NCBI RefSeq assembly: GCF_016863095.1
Contig: NZ_BOOF01000067.1
Coordinates: 1-45,044, forward strand
From: Microbispora siamensis
Lineage (GTDB): Bacteria; Actinomycetota; Actinomycetes; Streptosporangiales; Streptosporangiaceae
Reading direction: 5' to 3'
DNA: 45,044 nucleotides
Of the stretch, positions 23,188-31,003 are shown one piece after another. The notes beneath the pieces were generated by a model that was not told the origin of the DNA, made no database searches, and worked only from the letters and a program-made list of their open reading frames with translations. Numbering within the stretch: the stretch's first letter is position 1; each line of letters begins with the position of its first letter. Made by a program: the position numbers and the translations under genes.

Positions 23188-23203
23188 TTAACGCCCGCTT
23201 AGC
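23188..23203. promoter_or_regulatory. Response-regulator-like box upstream of the DUF347 gene
   Basis: TTAACGCCCGCTTAGC contains TTARC direct repeats 11 bp apart, the usual form of OmpR/PhoB-type sites. Nearly the same sequence lies at 24480-24496. Confidence 0.55.
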
Positions 23204-23239
23204 GCGAGATGAGCCGCGCTCTTACTCGAAGGGCGCCGT

Positions 23240-24472
23240 TCAGGCCGGCGTCAGCGGTCGCCTGCGGTTGAGAAGGGCCACTCCCAGGGCGCACCCGCAT
23301 CCCAGCGCCACGAAGGCCGTCCACGGCAGCCATCTGTACGGGGACTCCCACATCAGACCGGTGAGCAGGTTGCCCACGGCGGTCGCGACGCCGGACACGG
23401 TCGAATAGAGGCCGTAGTGCGTGGCGACGAGACGCCCGCGCGACAGCCGTACGATGACGTCCATCTCGAACGGGCAGATCAGCATCGTGCCCACGGCCAG
23501 CAGGGCCGCGCCGGCCAGCATCGGCAGCATCGCGAGATGTTCGGCCACCTCCTCGTCGAGGACGGAGGGCACGACGGGCTGCGGAAACGCGGCCAGAGGC
23601 ACGAACGCCAGCGCCATCACCACGAGACCGGCCGCCAGGCAGCGCGGCGGTGACCACCGCTTCGCCGCCCACGCACCCACCCGTCCCTGCAACGCGATCG
23701 CCAGCACCGCCGACAGCGCGAACAGCTCGCCCATCCCGAAGTTCTGTTCGGGCCCGAGCGTGCGGCCCATGACCAGCGGCACCGTGACGTAGATCTGGAA
23801 CGGCAGCAGGTACGACCCGGCCATGGAGAGGGAGAAGACGAGGAAGCGGCGATCTCGCAGGACCCTCCGCCATCCGGCGCGGTCCTCCCTGGGGGCCGTG
23901 GCGGCGACGGCGGGAAGCGCGACCGCCTGGACCATGGTGAGGACGGCGAACACCGCGGCGGCGACGAGCGCGACCAGGCGGAAGTCCAGCGCGGCCAGCA
24001 CCAGCCCGGCCAGCGGGCCGAGCAGCAGCCCGGCCTGCCCGGCCACGTTGAAACGGCCGAACAGGGTGGTCCTGCGGTCACCGGCGACCGTCGCCAGCAT
24101 GGTGCGTATCCCCGGGTCGAACAGCGCGCCCGCGAAACCGGTCGCCGCCGAGGCCAGCACCAGCGCCGGCACCCTGTCGGCGAACGCGAGCAGTCCGAAC
24201 CCCGCGGACCTCAGCGCGCAGCCGGTCACGACGGCGGCGCGGCACCCGAACCGGTCGGCCAGATGCCCGCCCACCAGCGCCAGCCCGCGCTGGCTCGCGT
24301 TGCGGATCCCGAGGATCAGTCCCACCGCCGACGCGGTCAGGCCGAGGCCGTGCGTGAGGTGCCCCGCGAGGTACGGCATCAGCAGGGTGAAGCCGAACTT
24401 GATGGAGAACTGGCTGGTCAGCAGGAGCCGGATGAGATTTCTGTCACTCATGGTGACGGGAAGGCTACTCAT
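23240..24472 (-). CDS. MFS transporter
   Basis: This major-facilitator protein of about 410 aa has twelve predicted helices. It shows the loop 2-3 motif GGHLADRFGCRAAV (motif A), LFDPGIRTMLATVAGDRRTT between helices 4 and 5, and GLYSTVSGVATAVGNLLTGL in the second half. It resembles MdtH/YceL-like drug exporters. The substrate is unknown. Start: ATG 24472 or ATG 24451 (MSDRNLIRLLLTSQF); neither has a clear ribosome site. It is divergent from the histidine kinase with a shared TTAGCGCCCC box, so the two-component system probably controls it. Confidence 0.85.
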   Translation of the reverse strand: MSSLPVTMSDRNLIRLLLTSQFSIKFGFTLLMPYLAGHLTHGLGLTASAVGLILGIRNASQRGLALVGGHLADRFGCRAAVVTGCALRSAGFGLLAFADRVPALVLASAATGFAGALFDPGIRTMLATVAGDRRTTLFGRFNVAGQAGLLLGPLAGLVLAALDFRLVALVAAAVFAVLTMVQAVALPAVAATAPREDRAGWRRVLRDRRFLVFSLSMAGSYLLPFQIYVTVPLVMGRTLGPEQNFGMGELFALSAVLAIALQGRVGAWAAKRWSPPRCLAAGLVVMALAFVPLAAFPQPVVPSVLDEEVAEHLAMLPMLAGAALLAVGTMLICPFEMDVIVRLSRGRLVATHYGLYSTVSGVATAVGNLLTGLMWESPYRWLPWTAFVALGCGCALGVALLNRRRPLTPA

Positions 24473-24479
24473 TGCTCGG

Positions 24480-24496
24480 TTAGCGCCCCGCTTACC
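24480..24496. promoter_or_regulatory. Response-regulator-like box in the MFS/kinase divergent region
   Basis: TTAGCGCCCCGCTTACC has TTA(G/C)C direct repeats one helical turn apart and matches the box at 23188-23203 apart from one inserted C and two changes. It lies 7 bp from the MFS start and 22 bp before the kinase start. Confidence 0.55.
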
Positions 24497-24518
24497 TTGG
24501 CGAGGCCACCATGGGCGG

Positions 24519-25784
24519 ATGAGGTCGTTGCGCAGCCGTCTGCTCACCACGATCACGGGGGTCGCCGTGCTGGCCGTCTCCCTGTTCGCGGTGCCGCTGG
24601 CCGTGGCCGTCGCCCGGCTCTACCACGACGGAGCGATCGAGTCACTGGAAATGGAGGCGACGTGGGTGGCCTCCACCTTCTCCAGCGCCGCCCCGGTTTC
24701 GCTCCCCACCGGTCTTCCCCGCGATATGACCGTCGGCGTCTACACGACGGACGGTCGGCGGCTCCTCGGCTCTGGCCCTGCCCGGTCGCCGCTCAGGGAG
24801 GGCGTCGAGGGTGGCGTCCTCATCGCCACCGCGCCCATCCCGTCCGACGAGACGCCGGGGGTGGTGAGGGTCGCCACCTCGTACGACACGGTGGCTGGCA
24901 AGACGCACATCGCGTGGCTCATCATGGCCGGGCTGGCCGTACTCGTGATCGGACTGGCCGCCGCGTTCGCACGGCGTCAGTCGGCGAGGCTCGCCGCGCC
25001 GCTGGAGGACCTGACCCGCTCCGCACAGGCCCTCGGCGACGGCGACTTCACGATCCGGGCGCCGCGATCCAATGTGCGGGAGGCCGACCAGGCCGGGCTC
25101 GCACTCGAAGCCACCGCCCGCAGGCTCGGTGACGTGCTCGATCGTGAGCGCGCCTTCAGCGCCAACGTCTCCCACCAGCTCCGCACCCAGCTCACCGGGA
25201 TGATGCTCGGGCTGGAGGCGGCCCTGGCCCGGCCGGACGCCGCCCTCGCCGACGCCGTCCACACCGCTCTCACGCGAGGCGAGCGGCTGCAGACCGTGAT
25301 CGACGACCTCGTACGGCTCACCCGTGACCACCGGACCGGATCGGCGCCGCTCGACGTACCCGCCGTGCTCGATGAAGTCAGGGAGTGCTGGCAGGGCCCG
25401 CTCGCCGCCCAGGGACGCCGGCTGACGGTCAGCGTGCCGGACGACCTGCCCCCCGTCGCCGCCTCCCCCGCGGCGGTGCGGCAGATCCTGCGCGTGCTGC
25501 TCGACAACGCCTTGGTCCACGGTGAGGGCGAGGTCACCGTCGAGGCGGCGGACCTCGCCGACGGCATCGCGATCGAGGTGGCCGACCGCGGACCGGGAGT
25601 CCCGGAGGATATGGACGTGTTCGCCCGGCGCGCGGCCGACGGGCACGGCATCGGCCTCGCGCTGGCCCGCTCGCTGGCCGAGGCCGAGGCGGGCCGCCTG
25701 GTCCTGCGCAGGACCGTTCCGCCGGTCTTCAGCCTTCTGCTGTCTCCGGCAGCTCGTAGCGATAGCCCCGTCCCCGTACCGTAG
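24519..25784 (+). CDS. Sensor histidine kinase
   Basis: This 421-aa kinase has TM1 at about 11-33, an extracytoplasmic loop (34-130) and TM2 at about 131-150. HAMP follows (RLAAPLEDLTRSAQALGDGD), then HisKA with H219 in ANVSHQLRTQL, where the usual HELRTP has become HQLRTQ. The N box is DNALVHG, G1 is DRGPGVPED and G2 is GHGIGLALARSLAE. ATG 24519 begins MRSLRSRLLTTITG, a standard kinase start. It is tail-to-tail with an OmpR-type regulator, and the two coding regions overlap by 56 bp at their 3' ends. The regulator is its probable partner despite opposite orientation. Confidence 0.9.
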   Translation: MRSLRSRLLTTITGVAVLAVSLFAVPLAVAVARLYHDGAIESLEMEATWVASTFSSAAPVSLPTGLPRDMTVGVYTTDGRRLLGSGPARSPLREGVEGGVLIATAPIPSDETPGVVRVATSYDTVAGKTHIAWLIMAGLAVLVIGLAAAFARRQSARLAAPLEDLTRSAQALGDGDFTIRAPRSNVREADQAGLALEATARRLGDVLDRERAFSANVSHQLRTQLTGMMLGLEAALARPDAALADAVHTALTRGERLQTVIDDLVRLTRDHRTGSAPLDVPAVLDEVRECWQGPLAAQGRRLTVSVPDDLPPVAASPAAVRQILRVLLDNALVHGEGEVTVEAADLADGIAIEVADRGPGVPEDMDVFARRAADGHGIGLALARSLAEAEAGRLVLRRTVPPVFSLLLSPAARSDSPVPVP

Positions 25785-26427
25785 CGATCCGCTGCGGATC
25801 CTCGCCGTGGTCGATGAGCTTGCGGCGGAGCGCGAACACGTGCACGTCGAGCGTCTTGGTCGGCCCGAACCAGTTGACGTCCCACACCTCGTCCATCAGC
25901 TCCTCGCGGGAGACGACCTCACCGGCGCGGGACGCCAGCGCCGTCAGCAGGTCGAACTCCTTGGGCCGCAGCGCCACCTCGTCGCCCGCGACGTACGCCC
26001 TGCGAGCCGGCAGGTCGAGGCTGAGCCGCCCCACCTTCACGGTCCGATCGTCGTCCCGGGGCGCCACCTGGCGACGCAGATGGGCACGTAGCCTGGCCAG
26101 CAGCTCGGTCAGCCGGAACGGCTTGGTCAGATAGTCGTCCGCCCCCGCGTCGAGCGCCACGACCACCTCGAACTCCTCGGTGCGCGCCGTCAGCACCACG
26201 ATCACCGCCTGCGGCAGAACCGCCCGCAACCGGCGGCACACGGTGACGCCGTCATCGTCCGGCAGCCCCAGGTCCAGCAGCACCAGATCGGGCATGACCG
26301 CCCCGCCCAGATCGAGCGCCCTCGCCCCCGTGGTCGCGAGGTCGGTCCGGTAGCCCGCGACGGTCAGCGCCGACTCCAGCTCCGGCCCGATCACCGGATC
26401 GTCCTCCACCACAAGCACCCGCGCCAT
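25729..26427 (-). CDS. OmpR/PhoB-family response regulator
   Basis: This 232-aa protein has a receiver domain (1-118: acidic pocket E8-D9-D10, phospho-acceptor D52, T80, K102 in TKPF) and a winged-helix effector (about 130-226: LRPKEFDLLTALASRAGEVV, RVRGRGYRYELP). It is cytoplasmic and DNA-binding. The 3' end overlaps that of the kinase on the other strand. Likely targets are the TTARCGCCC boxes before the DUF347 and MFS genes. It starts 44 bp from the end of the M56 peptidase operon on the same strand, so part of its transcription could be read-through. Confidence 0.93.
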   Translation of the reverse strand: MARVLVVEDDPVIGPELESALTVAGYRTDLATTGARALDLGGAVMPDLVLLDLGLPDDDGVTVCRRLRAVLPQAVIVVLTARTEEFEVVVALDAGADDYLTKPFRLTELLARLRAHLRRQVAPRDDDRTVKVGRLSLDLPARRAYVAGDEVALRPKEFDLLTALASRAGEVVSREELMDEVWDVNWFGPTKTLDVHVFALRRKLIDHGEDPQRIATVRGRGYRYELPETAEG

Positions 26428-26447
26428 GCACCAAGCCTTACACCAGT

Positions 26448-27383
26448 TCAGACACCGATGAGTTCCAACAGCAGGTGGAGGTCGTGGGTGGCTTCGGCGA
26501 TGGAGCAGGTGGCGACGGCGAGGACCGCGCCTGCGGCGGCCGCGATTTCGGGACGGTGGCGCAGGGGCGGTGCGAGCAGGGCGGCGACCCGGCGGGGCAC
26601 CGGCCCGGCGTCCCGCGGCAGGCCGCGATGGCCGAGGATGCCCAGGGCGTGGCCCGGAAGACGGTTCCCGGCGGTGCGGGGGGCGGCCAGGGCGGCTTTG
26701 CCGACGGTGCGGGCGACCCGGGCGCGGTCGCCGCTCGCGGCGGCGGCGCGTTCGTCGGCCCAGCGTTCGACGGTGTAGGTGACGGCGGCGGCGAGCGGGC
26801 GCAGAAGAGGGTTCACCGCGGCGCCCAGCCCCGCGAGCGCGACGAAGAGGTAGTGATGCGCCGCCAGATGGGCTCGCTCGTGGGCGAGCAGGATGTCGTG
26901 CTCGCCGTCGTCCAGCAGGTGCAGCATGCCGGTGGACACCACGATGCGTCCAGGCAGTCCCGGCACCGCGAACGCGTCGGGGGTCTCGTCCTCGATGACG
27001 ACCAGGTCGTCATGGGCGGGCATACAGGCGGCCTGCTGGGCCGCGGCGGCCAGTGAGCGGGCGCGGGTCCACAGCATGCGGCCGGCGGCGAGTACGGCAC
27101 CGCCGAGCAGAAGGCCTGCGACCACGGCGACCGACAACTGGGTGGGGTCGTCCCGCTGGACGGCGTTGACGGACCAGTGCCCGAGGTCGGCGAGCAGGGG
27201 GATGCGGATCAGTCCGGTGATGGCAAGCAGGCCCAGCGACAGGGTGCTCGCCGCGCCCAGCACCAGTGCCGAGACGGTGAGCAGCCAGGTGGCCACACGG
27301 GGTTCGCACCGTTCCGACAGGAGTCGCGCGCCGAGTGGGGCGAGCAACGACAGCAGCAGCGGAAGGTAGACGGCGATGCGCAT
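26448..27383 (-). CDS. M56-family (BlaR1/MecR1-like) membrane metallopeptidase
   Basis: This 311-aa protein has an N-terminal helix pair, TM at about 83-100, the zinc motif HERAH (168-172) and the downstream ligand in ERWADERAA (about 206-213), then a final hydrophobic segment. It lacks the C-terminal penicillin-binding sensor of BlaR1, as is usual for actinobacterial M56 proteins, so its signal is unknown. It is expected to sense envelope stress and inactivate the BlaI repressor encoded just upstream (8-bp gap, same transcript). ATG 27383 gives MRIAVYLPLLLSLLAP. Confidence 0.88.
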   Translation of the reverse strand: MRIAVYLPLLLSLLAPLGARLLSERCEPRVATWLLTVSALVLGAASTLSLGLLAITGLIRIPLLADLGHWSVNAVQRDDPTQLSVAVVAGLLLGGAVLAAGRMLWTRARSLAAAAQQAACMPAHDDLVVIEDETPDAFAVPGLPGRIVVSTGMLHLLDDGEHDILLAHERAHLAAHHYLFVALAGLGAAVNPLLRPLAAAVTYTVERWADERAAAASGDRARVARTVGKAALAAPRTAGNRLPGHALGILGHRGLPRDAGPVPRRVAALLAPPLRHRPEIAAAAGAVLAVATCSIAEATHDLHLLLELIGV

Positions 27384-27391
27384 CGGGTCCT

Positions 27392-27775
27392 CTACCGGTG
27401 TTGGTCGGGCCCGAGCAGCCGGCGCAGGAGGTCGGCGTCGGAGGGGGACAGGCCGTCGGCGAAGCGGGTGAGCACGGCCTGCCGGTCGGGCCGTTCCTCC
27501 AGAACGCTGCGCATGCGGCGGGCGGCGAACCCGTCCTCGTCGGTGACGGGGGCGTAGGCGTAGGCCCGGCCGCGCTGATGCCGGACGAGCAACTGCTTCG
27601 CGTACAGCCGGGTGAGGATGGTCACCACGGTGCTGTAGGCCGGCTCGCCGCCGAGACGCTCGGCGACCTCTCCAGGGGTCAGCGCTGTGTCCGCTCGCAG
27701 CAGCACGTCGAGGATCTCGGCCTCCCGCTCGCCGTTGGCGCGCTTGTGACCCCGCCCGGGGGGAGTGGCGCTCAT
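27392..27775 (-). CDS. BlaI/MecI/CopY-family repressor
   Basis: This 127-aa winged-helix repressor shows EREAEILDVLLRADTALTPG, AYSTVVTILTRLYAKQLL then VRHQRGRAYAYAPV as the wing, and a C-terminal dimerisation helix. It is first in a two-gene unit with the M56 peptidase. Two TTCTACA-N4-TGTAGAA-type operators lie 25-61 bp upstream, between it and divergent uppP, so it should control both sides. Cleavage or titration after envelope stress would release it. Confidence 0.93.
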   Translation of the reverse strand: MSATPPGRGHKRANGEREAEILDVLLRADTALTPGEVAERLGGEPAYSTVVTILTRLYAKQLLVRHQRGRAYAYAPVTDEDGFAARRMRSVLEERPDRQAVLTRFADGLSPSDADLLRRLLGPDQHR

Positions 27776-27799
27776 GGGTTGTCGTTTCCCTCGCTCGTC

Positions 27800-27836
27800 T
27801 TCTACAGTCGTGTAGAACTTCTACGGCGGTGTAAAA
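27800..27836. promoter_or_regulatory. Tandem BlaI operators
   Basis: Site 1 is TTCTACA-GTCG-TGTAGAA (27800-27817), a perfect 7-bp dyad matching the TACA/TGTA core of BlaI/MecI sites. Site 2 is TTCTACG-GCGG-TGTAAAA (27819-27836), the same geometry with two mismatches. They lie between blaI and uppP, one base apart. Confidence 0.85.
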
Positions 27837-27955
27837 GTTGCCGTGTTCCGAGTGTGCCACGTGCCCTGAGCCGACGGACAGGGGCAGCGTCCGCCCCGTG
27901 ATGCGCCTGCGCTGCCCGGCTCCAGCGCCTCCCTGGAGAAAGAGTCAGACTGCCG

Positions 27956-28792
27956 ATGAGTGACATCAGTGTCCTGCAGGCCGTGGTGCTGGGTGTCGTC
28001 GAGGGGGTGACCGAGTTCCTGCCGGTCTCCTCCACCGGCCACCTGAAGATCGCCGAGGGCCTGATGGGTGTCCCCGTGAGCGACGCCGCGGTGGTCGCCT
28101 TCACCGCGGTGATCCAGGTCGGGGCGATCGCCGCGGCGCTGGTCTACTTCTTCCCCGACATCGTCCGCATCGTCTCCGCCTGGTTCCGCGGCGTGTTCCG
28201 GCCCGCGGAGCGGCAGAACCACGACTACGCCTTCGCCTGGTGGGTCGTCTACGCCACGATCCCGATCGTCGTCGTGGGACTCGCCGCCAAACCGCTCATC
28301 GAGGGCCCGCTCGCCTCGCTGTGGGTGGTGGCCGGCTCGCTACTGGCCGGCAGCGCGGTGATGTGGCTCGCCGACCGGATGGGCCGCCACAAGCGCGGCG
28401 AGGCCGACACCGGTCTGAAGGACGCCATGCTGGTGGGCTCCTCGCAGATTCTCGCCCTGCTGTTCCCCGGCTTCTCCCGCTCCGGAGCGACGATGTCCAC
28501 CGCTCTTCTCCTGGACCTGGACCGGGTCGCGGCCACCCGGCTGTCGTTCCTCCTCGGGATCCCCGCCCTGACAGGAGCCGGTCTGTACGAGCTCAAGGAC
28601 GCCGTCGGCGCGGGGGTCGGCACCGCACCGCTCGTGGTGGGCACGGCGGTGTCCTTCGTCGTCGCCTACGCCTCCATCGCCTGGCTGCTCCGGTACGTCG
28701 CCCGGCACTCGTTCAACGCCTTCGTGGTCTACCGGATCGTCGTCGGGGCGCTGCTGTTCGCGCTGCTGGGCGCCGGAGTGATCAAGGCATGA
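27956..28792 (+). CDS. uppP: Undecaprenyl-diphosphatase UppP (BacA)
   Basis: This 278-aa integral membrane phosphatase dephosphorylates undecaprenyl pyrophosphate to recycle the lipid carrier for cell-wall synthesis; extra copies give bacitracin tolerance. Both signatures are complete: EGVTEFLPVSSTGH (16-29) and PGFSRSGAT (171-179), with the catalytic E16, E20, S26 and R175 positions present. Length is normal. ATG 27956 follows GGAGAAAGAG at a long spacing. The divergent BlaI/M56 pair and the operators between them suggest induction by wall stress. Its stop overlaps the next start (ATGA). Confidence 0.95.
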   Translation: MSDISVLQAVVLGVVEGVTEFLPVSSTGHLKIAEGLMGVPVSDAAVVAFTAVIQVGAIAAALVYFFPDIVRIVSAWFRGVFRPAERQNHDYAFAWWVVYATIPIVVVGLAAKPLIEGPLASLWVVAGSLLAGSAVMWLADRMGRHKRGEADTGLKDAMLVGSSQILALLFPGFSRSGATMSTALLLDLDRVAATRLSFLLGIPALTGAGLYELKDAVGAGVGTAPLVVGTAVSFVVAYASIAWLLRYVARHSFNAFVVYRIVVGALLFALLGAGVIKA

Positions 28793-30231
28793 CCGCCCGG
28801 GCCGCCGCCCGGCCGAGCCGGCGGTTCCCGTGGCTGGCCCTGGTGTCCGCCGGCTACGCGGCGGCCCAGCTGGCTCTCGCCGCGCCTCACCTCGGGCTCG
28901 GCTGGGACGAGACGGTGTACCTGTCTCAGGTCGACCCGCGCAATCCGGCCGCCTACTTCAGCGCACCGCGTTCGCGGGGCATCAGCTTCCTGACGGCCCC
29001 CGTGCTGGCCGTCACCGGCTCCACCCCGGTGCTCAGGACCGTGCTGGCACTGCTGTCGGCCGCCGCGCTCTATGCCGCGTACCGTGTCTGGCGCCCGCTG
29101 CTCGGACCCCGCCGGACCGCGCTCGCCGCCCTGCTGTTCGCGGGTCTGTGGGTCACCGTGCTGTACGGGCCTCAGGCCATGCCCAACCTGTGGGTGGCGC
29201 TGTCGGCGGTGGCGGCGGTCGGCTGGTTCCTGCGCGGCCACCGGCCCGGCGCGTCCAGGGCCGCGTTTCTCGGCCTGGGCGGCGCCGTCGCGGCAGCCAC
29301 GCTTTTCCGCTTCTCCGACGGCGTCTGGCTCGCGGCGCCGCTACTGGCCGCCTGCGCGGCAGTGCCCGCCTGGCGACGCCCGGCCCCCGCCCTCGCCGTC
29401 GTGGCCGGGCTCGCGCTGGGCGGCGCCCAGTGGATCGCCGAGGCGTACGTACGATGGGGCGGCATCGGTGCCCGTCTGCACGCCTCCAGTGCCACCGAAG
29501 GCGGCATGGGCCTGCACTGGGCCGGCGGTGACGCCTGGCGCAGCCTCAACGGGCCGGTGCTGTGCCGCCCCTGTACGGTTCCGCTGACCCACCCGGAATT
29601 CACGGTGTGGTGGCTGGCCCTTCCCGTGCTCGCGCTGACGGCATGCGCGGTGGCCCTGCGAGCCGGGCGGCCTGCGGAAACCGTGCTGCCCGTCGGCTGC
29701 GCCGCCGCGCTGAGCGTCCCCTACCTCGTCCTCATCGACTACTCCGCGCCGCGCTTCTTCCTGCCCGTCTACGCCTTGTTGGCCCTGCCGGTCGCCACCC
29801 TGGCGGCTCGTGCGGTGGGGACGGTCCGCCCTGCACCCGCTCGCGTCGCTGTCGCAGGCGGCCTCGCCGCGCTCCTCGTACTGCACCTGACGGTGCAGTA
29901 CGAGGTCCTCCAGGAGAGGCACGCCGACGTGCGCGCCACCACCGACCGCTACCGGGCAGTCGCCGATGGCCTGCGCCGCCTCGGCCTGCACCCGCCCTGC
30001 CTGGTCACCGGCAGCCACTCCCAACCGATCGGCTACTACATCGGCTGTGCCTCCGCCGACGTCAGCGGCAACAACCGCAACACCACCGAAGCCGCCCTGC
30101 TGCGCCGCGCGGCAGCCGAACCCACCGCAGCCCTCGCCAGAACACGCTCCGGACCTCCCGGCTATGCCCGTGGCTGGGCCGCCCACCGGCTCCGGGGCAC
30201 CGGCTACACCGCCTACCTGCCTCAATCCTGA
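28789..30231 (+). CDS. GT-C-like polytopic glycosyltransferase
   Basis: This 480-aa membrane protein has about eleven hydrophobic segments. It has the GT-C hallmark of an acidic pair in the first external loop (LGLGWDETVYLSQ, residues about 38-50), an ArnT/PMT-like core and a C-terminal soluble tail with VTGSHSQPIGYYIGC. Such enzymes move a sugar from a polyprenyl-phosphate donor to a lipid or protein outside the membrane. Its ATG overlaps the uppP stop by 4 bp, so the two are translationally coupled. UppP regenerates the lipid carrier such an enzyme family depends on. The acceptor is unknown. Confidence 0.75.
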   Translation: MTARAAARPSRRFPWLALVSAGYAAAQLALAAPHLGLGWDETVYLSQVDPRNPAAYFSAPRSRGISFLTAPVLAVTGSTPVLRTVLALLSAAALYAAYRVWRPLLGPRRTALAALLFAGLWVTVLYGPQAMPNLWVALSAVAAVGWFLRGHRPGASRAAFLGLGGAVAAATLFRFSDGVWLAAPLLAACAAVPAWRRPAPALAVVAGLALGGAQWIAEAYVRWGGIGARLHASSATEGGMGLHWAGGDAWRSLNGPVLCRPCTVPLTHPEFTVWWLALPVLALTACAVALRAGRPAETVLPVGCAAALSVPYLVLIDYSAPRFFLPVYALLALPVATLAARAVGTVRPAPARVAVAGGLAALLVLHLTVQYEVLQERHADVRATTDRYRAVADGLRRLGLHPPCLVTGSHSQPIGYYIGCASADVSGNNRNTTEAALLRRAAAEPTAALARTRSGPPGYARGWAAHRLRGTGYTAYLPQS

Positions 30232-30545
30232 ACACGTGTCGGCCGATCTCCGCTCAAGGCACGCTCATCGGGCCTCGGAGGCCAGTCGCGGAGGGGTAGG
30301 TAAACGAGCCTCCAGATGATTGTGAATGGAAATACGAGGCCCCCGTACACGGGAATCAGGAAAATGAGGCAGTCCTACGCCTGTACGAAACCTTCGGTAA
30401 TGCGAGGAACAGTAGCAGCATCGGCAATAACAGCTGACAACCGATGGCAGCGGCGTCTTGCGCGATTATCGATTCCCAATGGAACAGGTCATCGATGTGC
30501 GCTCCAATATAGTTCGGAAGTGCTACACATATGATCCACAGTGAG
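30222..30545 (-). pseudogene. Broken low-GC membrane-protein gene (C-terminal part)
   Basis: The minus strand shows three hydrophobic stretches in two frames. One frame reads LWIICVALPNYIGAHIDDLF, then HWESIIAQDAAAIGCQLLLP and MLLLFLALPKVSY before a stop at 30356. The next frame continues DCLIFLIPVYGGLVFPFTII then WRLVYLPLRDWPPRPDERAL to a stop at 30222. A single frameshift near 30375 joins them into one multi-helix protein end. GC is visibly lower than in the neighbours, and the 5' part is cut by an IS5-type transposase remnant. I do not recognise the family. It overlaps the end of the GT-C gene by 10 bp. Confidence 0.55.
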
Positions 30546-31003
30546 CCCCGCACCCTTGCCCGTCTGGCCGAACTCATCCGCGCCCACCGCACCGAACACC
30601 GCGGCCGGTGGCGGCGCCTGAACCCCGGGCAACAGGCCTTACTGGTGCCGGCCCACCTGCGCACGGCGACACTTACACCCGCCTGGTCTGGGCCTCTCCT
30701 GCTCTTCCCGGGGCGGTGCACGACCTGACGCAGCCCGCATCGTGGGCCTGATCGACGCGCTGACGGCCAACGGCGTGCTGACCTTCGCCGACAAGGGCTA
30801 CCAAGGCGCAGGTGCCACGGTCCGCACCCCCTTCAAGCGCCACCGGCACCGGCCGCGGCTGTCACGCGGGCAGAAGGACGTCAACCGTGCCCACGCCCGC
30901 ATCCGAGCCCTCGTCGAACGCGCCATCGCGACCCTGAAGACGTGGAAGGTCCTGGCCAAGCTCCGCTGCTGTCCTCGCCGGGCCACCGCGATCGTGCCGC
31001 CCA
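30531..31003 (+). pseudogene. IS5-family (DDE_Tnp_4-type) transposase with internal deletion
   Basis: The N-terminal part (30531 to about 30680: ARLAELIRAHRTEHRGRWRR, LNPGQQALLVPAHLRT) and the C-terminal part (about 30735-30996: AARIVGLIDALTANGVLTFA, DKGYQGAGATVRTPFKRHRH, ALVERAIATLKTWKVLAKLR) are those of one transposase. The middle, including most of the DDE core, is deleted and the frames differ. The 3' end is also cut: after RRATAIV the sequence passes into the tail of the ECF41 gene on the other strand. A related fragment in the same orientation lies at 33046-33164. Confidence 0.85.
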
